Shown in pieces: positions 46,040 to 54,647 of a stretch of 64,000 nt of DNA. Position numbers and translations under genes: made by a program. The notes under the pieces are model-generated. The model was not told where the DNA came from. It was given only the letters and a program-made list of their open reading frames with translations, and searched no databases. Source of the DNA: Maribacter antarcticus DSM 21422 (GTDB lineage: Bacteria > Bacteroidota > Bacteroidia > Flavobacteriales > Flavobacteriaceae); the NCBI RefSeq assembly GCF_000621125.1, contig NZ_JHZC01000005.1, forward strand, positions 248,001 to 312,000, in the 5' to 3' direction. Position 1 is the stretch's first letter, and each line of letters begins with the position of its first letter.

Positions 46040-46115
46040 TTTAAAAAACAACCGAGCGCTTGACATCGGCTATTTTATGCTTCGACTGCGCTCAGCACAG
46101 GCGCCACGACAAATA
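46040..46115 (+). repeat. Mosaic repeat fragment with CTTCGACTGCGCTCAGC
   Basis: AAAAAACAACCGAGCGCTTG, TCGGCTATTTTATG and CTTCGACTGCGCTCAGCAC resemble 53600-53640 and 62990-63055. The last piece is a motif common in bacterial intergenic repeats. Confidence 0.55.
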
Positions 46116-46194
46116 ACGTTGTTGTAAGGAATATAGAATATAAACCGACTACCAAAGCCATTTGACATAATGACTAAGTATAGAATGGTTAATC

Positions 46195-46360
46195 TGGTCT
46201 ATAATGTACCGCGTTATGTAACTTTGCTTTGGTAAAAGCGAAGTTGTTTTCTTCAATTTTCTTTTATTTTTTTCTTTCTAAAAACTTCCTGAAAAGGTAA
46301 TGGAATATTCTTTACCCAAGCGACGATAGGAGTGAAGTGGTAATGTATATGGAATGAGCT
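46195..46360 (+). repeat. Mosaic repeat copy 9, left flank of the defence island
   Basis: TATAATGTACCGCGTTATG leads into a hairpin, a pyrimidine spacer and the tail GGTAATGGAATATTC, GACGATAGGAGTGAAGTGG, ending ATGTATATGGAATG. It lies 70 bp before the methyltransferase start. Confidence 0.75.
46220..46245. terminator. Hairpin of repeat copy 9
   Basis: AACTTTGCTTT (46220-46230) pairs with AAAGCGAAGTT (46235-46245), one G-U pair, loop GGTA, then GTTTT. The arms differ from those of all other copies except remnants in copies 2 and 12. Confidence 0.65.
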
Positions 46361-46430
46361 TATATCTCGATATTGCTTTGTTTAACACTTAAATTTTATT
46401 TACTATACGTTGTAAAAATTCGTACTTAAT

Positions 46431-47501
46431 TTGAAAGTGAAAAATAAAACAAAAATTAAAGCAATCGATTTCTTTTGTGGAGGTGGCGGAATGAGCTTTG
46501 GAATGCAAAAATCTGGCATTCAGGTTTTAGCAGGAATAGACTATGAAGAGAATTGTAGAGCTACTTATGAAGCCAATATTAAGAAAGCAAAATTTATTAA
46601 AGCGGATGTTTTTGAATTAAAAGAAGAAGAATTAGAAAACACTCTTAATTTAAAACGTAATGATGATGAGTTATTACTAATTGGCTGCAGTCCTTGTCAA
46701 TTTTGGAGTATAATAAACACCGATAAAAATAAGTCACAAAAATCCAAAAATCTACTTGTTGAGTTTGGACGATTCGTCAAATACTTTAATCCTGGTTATG
46801 TTGTAGTTGAAAACGTACCTGGAGTACTTCGTAAGAAGGGAGAAAGCGGATTAGAAACATTTATAAATTGGTTAGAGTCAAATAAATATACTGTTCATTT
46901 TAAAGTTCATAATACATCTGATTACGGGGTTCCTCAAAACAGAAAGCGGTTTACACTTATTGCAAATAGAATTACTGATAAAGAGTTGGTGCCTATTAAG
47001 TCAAAAAGGAAATTAACCGTTAGAGATGTTATTGGTGAGAAAAATGGATTCTCCAAAATAATGGCTGGTCATAAGGATATTACCGACTTTAATCATTCAG
47101 TCCCTAACGTAAGTGAATTAACTTTAAAGCGTTTGGAAAGAGTAGAAAAGGATGGTGGTAACCGTCTTAGTTTTAAAAATAATCCTACACTTCAGTTAAA
47201 TTGTTTTATTGATCGAGATACATCTTTTAAAGATACTTTTGGAAGGCTATGGTGGGACAAACCTTCGCCTACAATTACTACAAAGTTTTTTAGTGTATCA
47301 AATGGCCGTTTTGTACACCCCGTAGAAAATAGAGCTTTGTCAATTAGAGAAGGTGCAACTTTACAATCTTTTCCTAAGACTTATAAATTTATAGGAACTA
47401 GTATGGGAAGTTTAGCTAGATTAATCGGTAATGCCGTTCCTCCAGAATATGCAAAAAGAGTAGGACAAGCAATTATTAAAAATCATATGAATGCAGTTTA
47501 G
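46431..47501 (+). CDS. C5-cytosine DNA methyltransferase
   Basis: The start is TTG at 46431 (GTG at 46437 is possible); there is no ATG before motif I. The 356-residue enzyme has motif I (IDFFCGGGGMSFG, 12-24), motif IV with the catalytic Cys89 (GCSPCQFWS), motif VI (VENVPG, E127), motif VIII (QNRKR, 169-173), a target-recognition region (about 185-270), motif IX (PSPTITTKFF, REGATLQSFP) and motif X (IGNAVPPEYA). All catalytic parts look intact. It overlaps the next gene by 11 bp, so they are cotranslated. It should methylate cytosine in a specific site and protect DNA from the locus nuclease. Confidence 0.93.
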   Translation: MKVKNKTKIKAIDFFCGGGGMSFGMQKSGIQVLAGIDYEENCRATYEANIKKAKFIKADVFELKEEELENTLNLKRNDDELLLIGCSPCQFWSIINTDKNKSQKSKNLLVEFGRFVKYFNPGYVVVENVPGVLRKKGESGLETFINWLESNKYTVHFKVHNTSDYGVPQNRKRFTLIANRITDKELVPIKSKRKLTVRDVIGEKNGFSKIMAGHKDITDFNHSVPNVSELTLKRLERVEKDGGNRLSFKNNPTLQLNCFIDRDTSFKDTFGRLWWDKPSPTITTKFFSVSNGRFVHPVENRALSIREGATLQSFPKTYKFIGTSMGSLARLIGNAVPPEYAKRVGQAIIKNHMNAV

Positions 47502-49854
47502 AACCAAAGCAAGAGCAGTTGATTTACTTGGAAAAGGTCAGATTGCAGATTTACCTACAGCTATTACCGAATTATGGAAAAATGGCTATGATGCATATGC
47601 GGATAATTTGACTGCCGAAATCTATTTAGATACTTACAAAGACATAAATACTCCATTGTTTGTTATGACTGATGATGGAAAAGGAATGTCAAGAAATGAT
47701 ATTTTTGAAAAATGGTTAGTACTTGGTACTGATTCAAAAAGTAGAGCTACACTTGAAGAAAGAGAAAGTGAAGAGACACTTTGGAAAAAACCTAGAATTA
47801 AAGCTGGTGAAAAAGGAATAGGAAGATTATCTGTAGCTTTTCTTGGGAATCCAATGTTAATGCTTAGCAAGAAACAAGGGCATCCTTTACAGGCATTGTT
47901 TTTTGATTGGAGATTATTAGAAAATTATAATCTTTACTTAGATGATGTAGACATACCTGTTGAAGAAATAGAAGATATTACTGATTTTCCTTTAAAGTTT
48001 AAAAAATTAAAAGTGTCTTTTCTTAATAATTTTGAGAAACAAAATGATTTAGATGGTAATCTTATTTGGGAAGACAAACAGCTTGAATTGAAAACTGAAA
48101 TTGAAAACTCTGTAAATAAATCAGAAATCCCTGATTTTTTAACGGATAAATTTCTTGAAGATTTTTTAGATATTGAAAATAGTCATGGAACAAAGTTTAT
48201 CATTTTTGAACCAATTGATCAATTAATTGATATTACTAAAGAAGATGATGATGGACTTGATGATAAACAATTTATTGCATCTAGTCTTGCAGGTTTTACA
48301 AATGAATTTGTGAAAAACAATAAAATTGTTAACACAGCAATTCCAATTTTTAAAGATGTTAATTCAGAGTATGATTTCTTAACAGTATTTGGACAATTTT
48401 TTACAGCTGATGATTTTGATTATGCTGATGTTGTAATAGATGGTGTTTTTGATGGACAGGGAGCTTTTAAAGGTACTTTAAAATTATATGACGAAGTAAT
48501 AGAATATTCTTACTTGAACCCTAGGAAAAAACAAAGCAGAAGTTTCTATGGGAGTTTTCCAATTAAAGTTGGGGTTTCACAAGGTAAGGAAAGTGAATCT
48601 AAACTTGAATCTAATGCTTGGAAAAGAATCAGTGATAAAGTTCGAGCAAATGGCGGGTTGTATATTTACAGAGATAATTTTAGAGTTTTACCCTATGGAA
48701 GAACTGACTTTGATTTTTTAGGTTTTGAAAAAAGAAGAGCATTAAGAGCTAGTTCATATTTTTCACATAGAAGAATGTTTGGTTACATCGAACTTTCAAG
48801 AAATAGAAATAATAAATTAAATGATAAATCTAGTCGAGAGGGATTAATAAATAATTCTGCATATAGAACATTTAAAAACGATCTTGAATCGTTTTTCATT
48901 GAATTAGCTCAAGAATATTTAGGAACGGATGCAAAAGAATCCATTTTCCTAGATAAAAAAGAATTAATCAAGCAGGAAAGTGAAGCAATAAAGGCAGATA
49001 ATAAAAGAGCTACTAAAGAAAAACAAGAATTTACAAGGTCATTAAAAGGGTATCCTGATAAATTTGAAAAATATCAAAATGAATATAAATCTGTTTTGGA
49101 ACAATTAGAAGAAAAAACAAACGCTTCTAATGTGTTATATTCTGAAATGGAGAATTTATTGGATAGACTCCATACACTTGATATAGAATTTAAAAATTTA
49201 ATACCAAAAGTACCAAAACGGTATAAAGCAACAGATACTCAGTTAGACAGGTTAGATAAATATGAAAGTAAGTTATTAAAGTTCAATGAAACAATAAAAA
49301 TCGATAGTGCACAATTAATGATTAAAGTTCAAGAAAAACTTGAAGTCAAAGAATTGAAAATGGAGTTCACAAAAAACTATCAAAAATATAATGGTACACT
49401 TGAAAAGATTATTGCTGAAAATCGAACACAATTAAAAACACAATACGATAACCTGCTCAAAGATTTTTCTTTTCGCTCTAGAAGAATTGTTGATGAGTTG
49501 AATTTTGAGAAAGATAAAATTGTTAATTCTATAGATTCTAAAGAAGGGGTATTAATTGAAACAGATAAACTTAAATCTAAATTTGAGTTTCTTAGAGAAC
49601 AAATTAATAAGGAAATTTCACCTTTAGTAGAACACTTAAGTAAATTAAGCTTTGATATTGATGAAGAATTAGTACAAGGAGCTTATAAAGCTGAATATGA
49701 AACCATAAAATATAAATGGGAACAAACTAGAGAAACTGCGCAATTGGGTGTTGCGGTTGAGATTATTGACCACGAATTCAACCAATTATATGCCAAAATA
49801 AATAGTTCATTAGAAAAACTTAGTAGTGATAATCTTTTTACAGACGTAGATTAA
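47491..49854 (+). CDS. GHKL ATPase with coiled coil and HisKA-like helix (5' part, ends at in-frame TAA)
   Basis: The first 787 residues begin with a Hsp90/MORC/MutL-type GHKL ATPase: ELWKNGYDA (E27, N31, D34), TDDGKGM (61-66) and GEKGIGRLS (106-114). A middle domain follows, then a long coiled coil (about 500-740) and EIIDHEFNQLYAKI, with His761 placed like a histidine-kinase phosphoacceptor. TAA at 49852-49854 stops it. The same frame stays open afterwards and encodes a kinase-type ATPase, so the ancestral protein was about 965 residues. It overlaps the methyltransferase gene by 11 bp. GHKL ATPases next to C5-methyltransferases are known from restriction-modification-like loci; a DNA-sensing or clamp role is inferred. 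Confidence 0.85.
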   Translation: MQFRTKARAVDLLGKGQIADLPTAITELWKNGYDAYADNLTAEIYLDTYKDINTPLFVMTDDGKGMSRNDIFEKWLVLGTDSKSRATLEERESEETLWKKPRIKAGEKGIGRLSVAFLGNPMLMLSKKQGHPLQALFFDWRLLENYNLYLDDVDIPVEEIEDITDFPLKFKKLKVSFLNNFEKQNDLDGNLIWEDKQLELKTEIENSVNKSEIPDFLTDKFLEDFLDIENSHGTKFIIFEPIDQLIDITKEDDDGLDDKQFIASSLAGFTNEFVKNNKIVNTAIPIFKDVNSEYDFLTVFGQFFTADDFDYADVVIDGVFDGQGAFKGTLKLYDEVIEYSYLNPRKKQSRSFYGSFPIKVGVSQGKESESKLESNAWKRISDKVRANGGLYIYRDNFRVLPYGRTDFDFLGFEKRRALRASSYFSHRRMFGYIELSRNRNNKLNDKSSREGLINNSAYRTFKNDLESFFIELAQEYLGTDAKESIFLDKKELIKQESEAIKADNKRATKEKQEFTRSLKGYPDKFEKYQNEYKSVLEQLEEKTNASNVLYSEMENLLDRLHTLDIEFKNLIPKVPKRYKATDTQLDRLDKYESKLLKFNETIKIDSAQLMIKVQEKLEVKELKMEFTKNYQKYNGTLEKIIAENRTQLKTQYDNLLKDFSFRSRRIVDELNFEKDKIVNSIDSKEGVLIETDKLKSKFEFLREQINKEISPLVEHLSKLSFDIDEELVQGAYKAEYETIKYKWEQTRETAQLGVAVEIIDHEFNQLYAKINSSLEKLSSDNLFTDVD

Positions 49855-50118
49855 TTTCAATTTTTAACTCAAAACTTTAAACAATTAGAGGATAAATATG
49901 AACTTCTTTCTCCACTATATAGAGTTGCTGGTGCAATACCTAAAGAGATTAGTGGTAAAAAAATATACGATTATCTGTTAAAATTCTTCGACAGGAGAAT
50001 AAAAGACTATGATATTAAATTAGAGGCTACTTCAAATTTCAATGAGCATGAATTAACTATTAAAGAACCAATACTTCACACAGTTTATATAAACATAATA
50101 AACAACGCAATTTATTGG

Positions 50119-50388
50119 ATGAGAAATAAAGATGAAAGGAAAATTTTATTGGATTATAATAAAATTAGCAATGAAATCATTATTTGCAATTCTGGATTGA
50201 AAATAGAAAATCACAGATTAGAAAAAATATTTGACATGTTTTACTCTAATAGACCTAATGGCAGAGGGATTGGTCTATATCTTTCAAAACAAAGTCTAAA
50301 CGAAAACAATTTAGACATATATGCAACAAACAAAAAGGAATACAATCAGTTAAATGGGGCTTGCTTCGTTATAAAATCTTTGAACTAA
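50119..50388 (+). CDS. Histidine-kinase-like ATPase, 3' fragment of the GHKL gene
   Basis: This ORF is the end of the frame begun at 47491. The open frame extends back to 49855, just after the TAA, and reads FQFLTQNFKQLEDKYELLSPLYR before the first internal ATG at 50119. The fragment contains the N-box (NIINNAIYWM, just upstream at about 50090), ICNSGLKIE and GRGIGLYLSKQSL (G2 box), as in histidine kinases. Without the upstream part it lacks its phosphoacceptor helix. It could be a separate product started at 50119 or a dead remnant. It ends two bases before the receiver gene. Confidence 0.7.
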   Translation: MRNKDERKILLDYNKISNEIIICNSGLKIENHRLEKIFDMFYSNRPNGRGIGLYLSKQSLNENNLDIYATNKKEYNQLNGACFVIKSLN

Positions 50389-50390
50389 TT

Positions 50391-52019
50391 ATGAGTTATG
50401 AAGCTAGAGCACAATCAATTTTAAAAGATTCTATTAAATCTGCTATATATATTGATGATAAAGCAAGGTCTTTTTTTCAAAAAGCCACGGAGAAACCAGA
50501 ATTTGAGGAAGAACTGACTGTTAACCTTTATAATAACTTTAAAGAGAATGGAATTTCACTAGAAATTTTTAAATATTCACAGGGCGATGAAACCAATAAT
50601 GATACACTTAAATTCATTACCGAAAACAGAGATTTTGTTATTTTGGATTGGAAATTACTTGGTGAATCTGGCGAAGAAGAATCTTTAAAAATTTTGAATG
50701 AAGTTGTTTCAGCAAAGCACATACATTTTGCAACTATTTATACTTCGAAAGATGATTTAGATGAAGTCCTACTTAATATTTTATCCTACTTTTCTGAAAA
50801 GGACAGAGACTATTATACTGATATTAAAGAAAATCTTGAGTTGGAAAATTTTTCAACTCAAATAATAACTTTACTAAACCAAATAAACTTAAATAGAAGC
50901 GATAGTCAGATAGTTAAAAAACTTAGAGGAGAGATATTTGGGATAAACAGGGAAATTCCAAAACAAATAAGTGCCATAACAGGAATTGAGGACTTGACTT
51001 GTTCTATGATAAAAGCTTCAATTGCATTATCTGACAAAGTAAAATCTGATACGGAACTGCAATGCCCAACATACGTTGACAATATAAATAAAATCGTAGT
51101 TATTAATAATACGATAGTTACTATTCTAAAAAAGTCAGACAACCAAGCAAAAGAATTATTAGAAAATTTTAAAAATCATATAATAAATGATATTGATAGC
51201 TTCAATCAACTATTAGGTATTGAATTGTACAATCACTTATACAGATCAAGTGCTATTACAAATGATTTATCTATATCCTTTCCTAAAGATGCATTAATTC
51301 ATCATCGTAAAAAGTTGAAAGAAGATGATATAGGTTATTTTTTTAATTCATTTATGAATGAGATTTTAATGGAAAAATTATCTATGTCAATACGGAATCG
51401 TGAGTCTCTGTTGCTTGATGATAGTTTATTAAATGAATTTGAAGCAGAACTTGATGCTAATTATTCAGACATCAGTTCTTTACACAAAATGAATGTTTTT
51501 TATAATTCGTTTTATTTTGAAAAAGAGAATCAAATATTAAACTTTGGAGATGTATTTACAGTTGAGCCCAATGAAAATCATAAAAATAGCCCTAAATATC
51601 TAATTTGTCTGACTGCGTTATGTGATTGCTTGAGACCTCAAGATAAAATTAAAAGTAATTTTTATTTTGCAGAAGGTAGTAATATTGATGTAAACAAAGC
51701 TTTAGAATTGGGTGATACTGCTTTTATTAGCTTTCTTCCCAACAATATCACAATTAAATGGACTGAGATTGCCTCAGACGACCTTAAAAAAGCATATGGA
51801 CCTGTATATGTAAAGCCATTACAGTATAAAGTTTTTGAGAAAGAGAACAAAATTGATTCTCACAATCAAATCAAAGTTCATTATTTAGATAAAATAGGGC
51901 AAACTAAAAGTGAAACATTAAATTACATTGGAACTATCCGTCCTAATTATGCTCAACGAATTGCAAATCATGCTTTTTCATATCCGGTTAGGGTTGGAGT
52001 TGATTTTGTAAAAATATAA
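50391..52019 (+). CDS. Receiver-domain protein of the defence locus
   Basis: I prefer the ATG at 50391, two bases after the previous stop, over a TTG at 50361. The 542-residue protein starts with a receiver-like domain: SAIYIDDKA (acidic pair D22, D23) and FVILDWKL (phosphoacceptor position D86), then HFATIYTSKDD. The remaining ~400 residues are helical and I recognise no family; there is no standard DNA-binding domain. As the partner of a histidine-kinase-like module encoded just upstream, it is probably the phosphate acceptor that passes the signal to the nuclease (inference). Confidence 0.75.
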   Translation: MSYEARAQSILKDSIKSAIYIDDKARSFFQKATEKPEFEEELTVNLYNNFKENGISLEIFKYSQGDETNNDTLKFITENRDFVILDWKLLGESGEEESLKILNEVVSAKHIHFATIYTSKDDLDEVLLNILSYFSEKDRDYYTDIKENLELENFSTQIITLLNQINLNRSDSQIVKKLRGEIFGINREIPKQISAITGIEDLTCSMIKASIALSDKVKSDTELQCPTYVDNINKIVVINNTIVTILKKSDNQAKELLENFKNHIINDIDSFNQLLGIELYNHLYRSSAITNDLSISFPKDALIHHRKKLKEDDIGYFFNSFMNEILMEKLSMSIRNRESLLLDDSLLNEFEAELDANYSDISSLHKMNVFYNSFYFEKENQILNFGDVFTVEPNENHKNSPKYLICLTALCDCLRPQDKIKSNFYFAEGSNIDVNKALELGDTAFISFLPNNITIKWTEIASDDLKKAYGPVYVKPLQYKVFEKENKIDSHNQIKVHYLDKIGQTKSETLNYIGTIRPNYAQRIANHAFSYPVRVGVDFVKI

Positions 52020-52022
52020 AAG

Positions 52023-52802
52023 ATGGCAACTCGTAATCTATGGTCAAAAGAAGAATTAATTCTTGCATTTAATTTATACTTGAAACTTCCTTTTGGTAAA
52101 ATGCATACTGGCACACCAGAGATTATTGAGTTAGCTAGTTTATTAGGGCGCTCAGTTAACGCAATAAGTATTCGATTGACAAATTTTGCCTCTTGTGATT
52201 CCTATCATAAAAAAAGAGGAGTAAAAGGTATGATAGGTGGCATAAAACAATGTCAGCCAATTTGGGATGAATTTTTTGATAATCAAGAAGAATTAGTTTT
52301 TCTAAGTGAAAAAATACTAGCTAAAAAAGAGAATACTTCCATAGAAAAAAAATACAAAGAATTGCTTTATGACTTAAATCATTTAAAGGGAGAAACAATA
52401 CTTCGTGCAGTTAAAACTAGAGTAAATCAGTCAGTATTTAGACAAATGGTTTTGGCTAACTATGGAACAAAATGCGCTATTTCTGGAATTGATATTCCAG
52501 AATTACTATTAGCAAGTCATATTATACCTTGGTCAAAAAATAAAAGAGAAAGATTAAATCCTGAAAATGGTATTTGTTTTTCGCCACTTTATGATAAAGC
52601 ATTTGATAGAGGATTAATTGGTATTAATCAGAACTATCAAGTAATATTATCAAGTAATTTAAAAAAGAAAAAAGAGACTACCTTTTATCAAAAGCATTTT
52701 TTTCCTATCGAAAATTTTGAAATTTCAAAATCCATAAATTACTTGCCTCGAAAAGATTTTTTAGAATATCACTTAGATACAATCTTTAATAAAAAAGATT
52801 AG
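52023..52802 (+). CDS. HNH endonuclease (restriction-type)
   Basis: The 259-residue protein ends with an HNH nuclease domain: YGTKCAISGIDIPELLLASHIIPWS (first His in SHIIPW near 168), then LNPENGICFSPLYDKAFDRGLIGI with the Asn and following residues. The N-terminal ~75 residues (WSKEELILAFNLYLKLPFGKMHTGTPEIIELASLLGRSVNAISIRLTNFA) are a helical domain often fused to such nucleases. It is the probable cutting subunit. It starts three bases after the receiver gene and ends the four-gene operon. Confidence 0.88.
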   Translation: MATRNLWSKEELILAFNLYLKLPFGKMHTGTPEIIELASLLGRSVNAISIRLTNFASCDSYHKKRGVKGMIGGIKQCQPIWDEFFDNQEELVFLSEKILAKKENTSIEKKYKELLYDLNHLKGETILRAVKTRVNQSVFRQMVLANYGTKCAISGIDIPELLLASHIIPWSKNKRERLNPENGICFSPLYDKAFDRGLIGINQNYQVILSSNLKKKKETTFYQKHFFPIENFEISKSINYLPRKDFLEYHLDTIFNKKD

Positions 52803-52888
52803 AAAACATCTTATTATCTATGCTTACTGTTTATGGCAAAGCATTAAAAGTTAATGAAATCAGAGCTTAATAAAGCTCAAACATAAGT

Positions 52889-52920
52889 TTCTCAAAAGGT
52901 AAATGGGAGGAAAGGTGTAG
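52889..52920 (+). repeat. Truncated tail module directly after the defence operon
   Basis: TTTCTCAAAAGGTAAATGGG continues as AGGAAAGGTGTAG. It looks like the spacer end and the two ends of a tail module with its middle deleted. It lies 87 bp after the HNH stop codon. Confidence 0.5.
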
Positions 52921-52999
52921 ATTTTTTAATTAGAGATAATGAATTGTATTTAGAATTATATGATTGAACTACTTAAAGTTTAGCTTTAAATTATTATGT

Positions 53000-53690
53000 A
53001 AAATAGAATAGCGCGTTTCTACCCAGATGGAGCGGTGGCAAAGCGACCTCAGAAAACTTTGGTGAAACAATAGGCGAAATGAGCGGCCATATTCTAGACT
53101 CCAGTTTATAATGTTGATTGAACACTATAATCTTTCAAGAAATTCAAAGTTGTCTTAAGAGTTACAATGCTTTCTAGAATATAGCGATTGAGCCGTACAT
53201 TGTTTCTAAAATTATCTGTAAGCCTAGATTTTTTTGTTTCGCCGCCGCATTATCTCGCTCAAAGTATACTTTGCCGTATCAAGAAAAAAAGAAAAGACAA
53301 CAATTACTGGTTAACAATGTTGAAGTCTATTTGACATAATGTTAGGAACACCTAGAGAAAAACTTCAAACAAAAGATAGTGGTAACAAGTGCTCGGAAAT
53401 TTTATTTTCGAAATTTTGAGCTGTTGTGGCAAGCTGCCGAGAATGCTGTGAAAAATTTACAGATACGTTCTACCTGCATTTCCATCAGCATCAACTCGCT
53501 CAAAACTTAAAAGATGCTCAATCTTCTACGTTTATGCCGTGGCGCTGGCCAAGCGGCTGCAAATTGTGTTTAAAAATAAATGCCATTTCGCATTTACTTT
53601 TAAAAAAGCAATCGAGCGTTTGCTAGCGGCAATTTTACATACGCTAGAAAATAGATACGACCAAAGAAGCATTTTATGCTATTCGGGAAT
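53000..53690 (+). repeat. Cluster of mosaic repeat fragments
   Basis: This part of the 1248 bp gap holds several pieces of the family: GCGCGTTTCTACCCAGA at 53010 (compare 22716), GCCGCATTATCTCGCTC at 53242 (compare 36965 and 37019), TAAAAATAAATGCCATTTCG and AAAGCAATCGAGCGTTTGC at 53570-53625 (compare 62995), and ATAGATACGACCAAAGAAGC at 53651 (compare 43256). I see no credible gene here. Confidence 0.6.
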
Positions 53691-53733
53691 GCACTAGTAT
53701 AATTGTTCTATAATGTACCGCGTTATGCGGCAC

Positions 53734-53764
53734 AAAAACTAAAGATTGAGAATCTTTAGTTTTT
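53734..53764. terminator. Hairpin 1 of the right-flank copy
   Basis: AAAAACTAAAGATT (53734-53747) pairs with AATCTTTAGTTTTT (53751-53764) around GAG. Confidence 0.75.
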
Positions 53765-53800
53765 TGAGCGGGTTGCAGCGCTGGCATTGGGTACGGCATA

Positions 53801-53831
53801 AAATATTAAGGGCTTGCAGCCCTTAATGTTT
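53801..53831. terminator. Hairpin 2 of the right-flank copy
   Basis: AAATATTAAGGGCT (53801-53814) pairs with AGCCCTTAATGTTT (53818-53831). An A to G change in the 3' arm turns an A-U pair into G-U, keeping the stem. Confidence 0.7.
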
Positions 53832-53994
53832 TTGTGCGGGTTGGCGCGCTGGCTAAGTTGTTACCATCTTCCCGGGTCTTTTTCTTTCTAAAAAGTTTCT
53901 TCTATAATGTTAATGGAACACTTTTTATGCGACGACGTAGGAGGGAAGCATACTTTGTGTGGAATGGCATAACAGGAAAAAAAAATAAAAATAT

Positions 53995-54024
53995 TTGGGT
54001 AATTCCAAAATAATAGTACCTTTG
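53995..54024 (+). promoter_or_regulatory. Promoter of the tetR gene (TTG, 19 bp, TACCTTTG)
   Basis: TTG at 53995-53997 and TACCTTTG at 54017-54024, 19 bp apart, match the Bacteroidota minus-33/minus-7 consensus. The operator at 54028 lies at the expected start of transcription. Confidence 0.75.
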
Positions 54025-54027
54025 TAG

Positions 54028-54039
54028 TCGACTGGTCTA
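54028..54039. promoter_or_regulatory. TetR operator candidate 1
   Basis: TCGACTGGTCTA is an imperfect palindrome around GACTGGTC. It lies between the minus-7 box and the tetR ATG, fitting autorepression. The same core recurs at 54648. Confidence 0.7.
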
Positions 54040-54050
54040 ATACAAGCGGC

Positions 54051-54626
54051 ATGAAAACAGAAACAATTGATAACATTTTAGAAATAGGAACAGATTTAAT
54101 TCTTAAAAACGGATATAACAGTGTTGGTTTAAATAAGATATTAGAAACTGCTAATATTCCAAAGGGATCATTCTATTACTATTTTAAAAGTAAGGAAGAT
54201 TTTGGTATTCAAGTGATTCAATTTTATTCTGAAAATTCATTGACCTTCTTAAACGGTTATCTAACAGACGCTTCTAAAGAACCTAAAGAAAGAATTATTT
54301 CTTTTTTTGAAGACATGCAAAAAGTCTATATCGATAAGGAATTTAAAGAAGGTTGTTTATTAGGTAATAGTAGTCTGGAATTATCAGATATGTCTGAAGC
54401 ATTTAGTAATTCAGTTGCAAACGAATTAAATAAATGGCAAGATTGTTTTGAAAAATGTATTGAGGAAGGGCAAGATGCCAATAGTATTAAGAAAGAAGAG
54501 TCAGCAAAAGAAATGAGCGATTTTATTCTTACAACCTGGGAAGGTTCGTTATTACGTATGAAGTCAGCTAAAAACACGGATTCTATTGCAACGTTTATTA
54601 AATTTTTAAATAAATACATATTATAA
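54051..54626 (+). CDS. TetR/AcrR-family transcriptional regulator
   Basis: The 191-residue protein has a TetR helix-turn-helix (ILEIGTDLILKNGYNSVGLNKILETANIPKGSFYYYFKSKEDF at about 9-52) and an all-helical ligand domain with GCLLGNSSLELSD near residue 101, as in the AcuR/YxaF-like group. It should repress its own gene and the downstream SDR gene through the paired TAGACTGGTCTA-type operators. Detoxification-type enzymes follow, so the ligand may be a reactive electrophile or quinone (inference). Confidence 0.9.
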   Translation: MKTETIDNILEIGTDLILKNGYNSVGLNKILETANIPKGSFYYYFKSKEDFGIQVIQFYSENSLTFLNGYLTDASKEPKERIISFFEDMQKVYIDKEFKEGCLLGNSSLELSDMSEAFSNSVANELNKWQDCFEKCIEEGQDANSIKKEESAKEMSDFILTTWEGSLLRMKSAKNTDSIATFIKFLNKYIL

Positions 54627-54647
54627 AAAAATTTAATCTGTTAATAG

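Larger units (their letters stand above)
53690..53970 (+). repeat. Mosaic repeat copy 10/11 (two hairpins), right flank of the island
   Basis: GCACTAGTATAATTGTTC, ACCGCGTTATGCGGCAC, hairpin 1, GAGCGGGTTGCAGCGCTGGC, GGGTACGGCATAA, hairpin 2, GTGCGGGTTGGCGCGCTGGC, pyrimidine spacer, tail TTAATGGAACAC, GACGACGTAGGAGGGAAGC, ending TGTGTGGAATGG. It is nearly the same as copy 8, 10 kb away on the other side of the S9 gene and defence operon. Confidence 0.82.

Noticed and set aside
53426-53626. 66-codon ORF on the + strand
   Set aside because: It lies wholly within mosaic repeat fragments, begins without a good start context and has no recognisable domain.
43420-53970. Integron attC sites, suggested by repeats in one orientation with a GCGTTATGC core
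   Set aside because: No integrase is seen, no RYYYAAC/GTTRRRY pair brackets the hairpins, and the genes between copies run both ways and include housekeeping-type genes.
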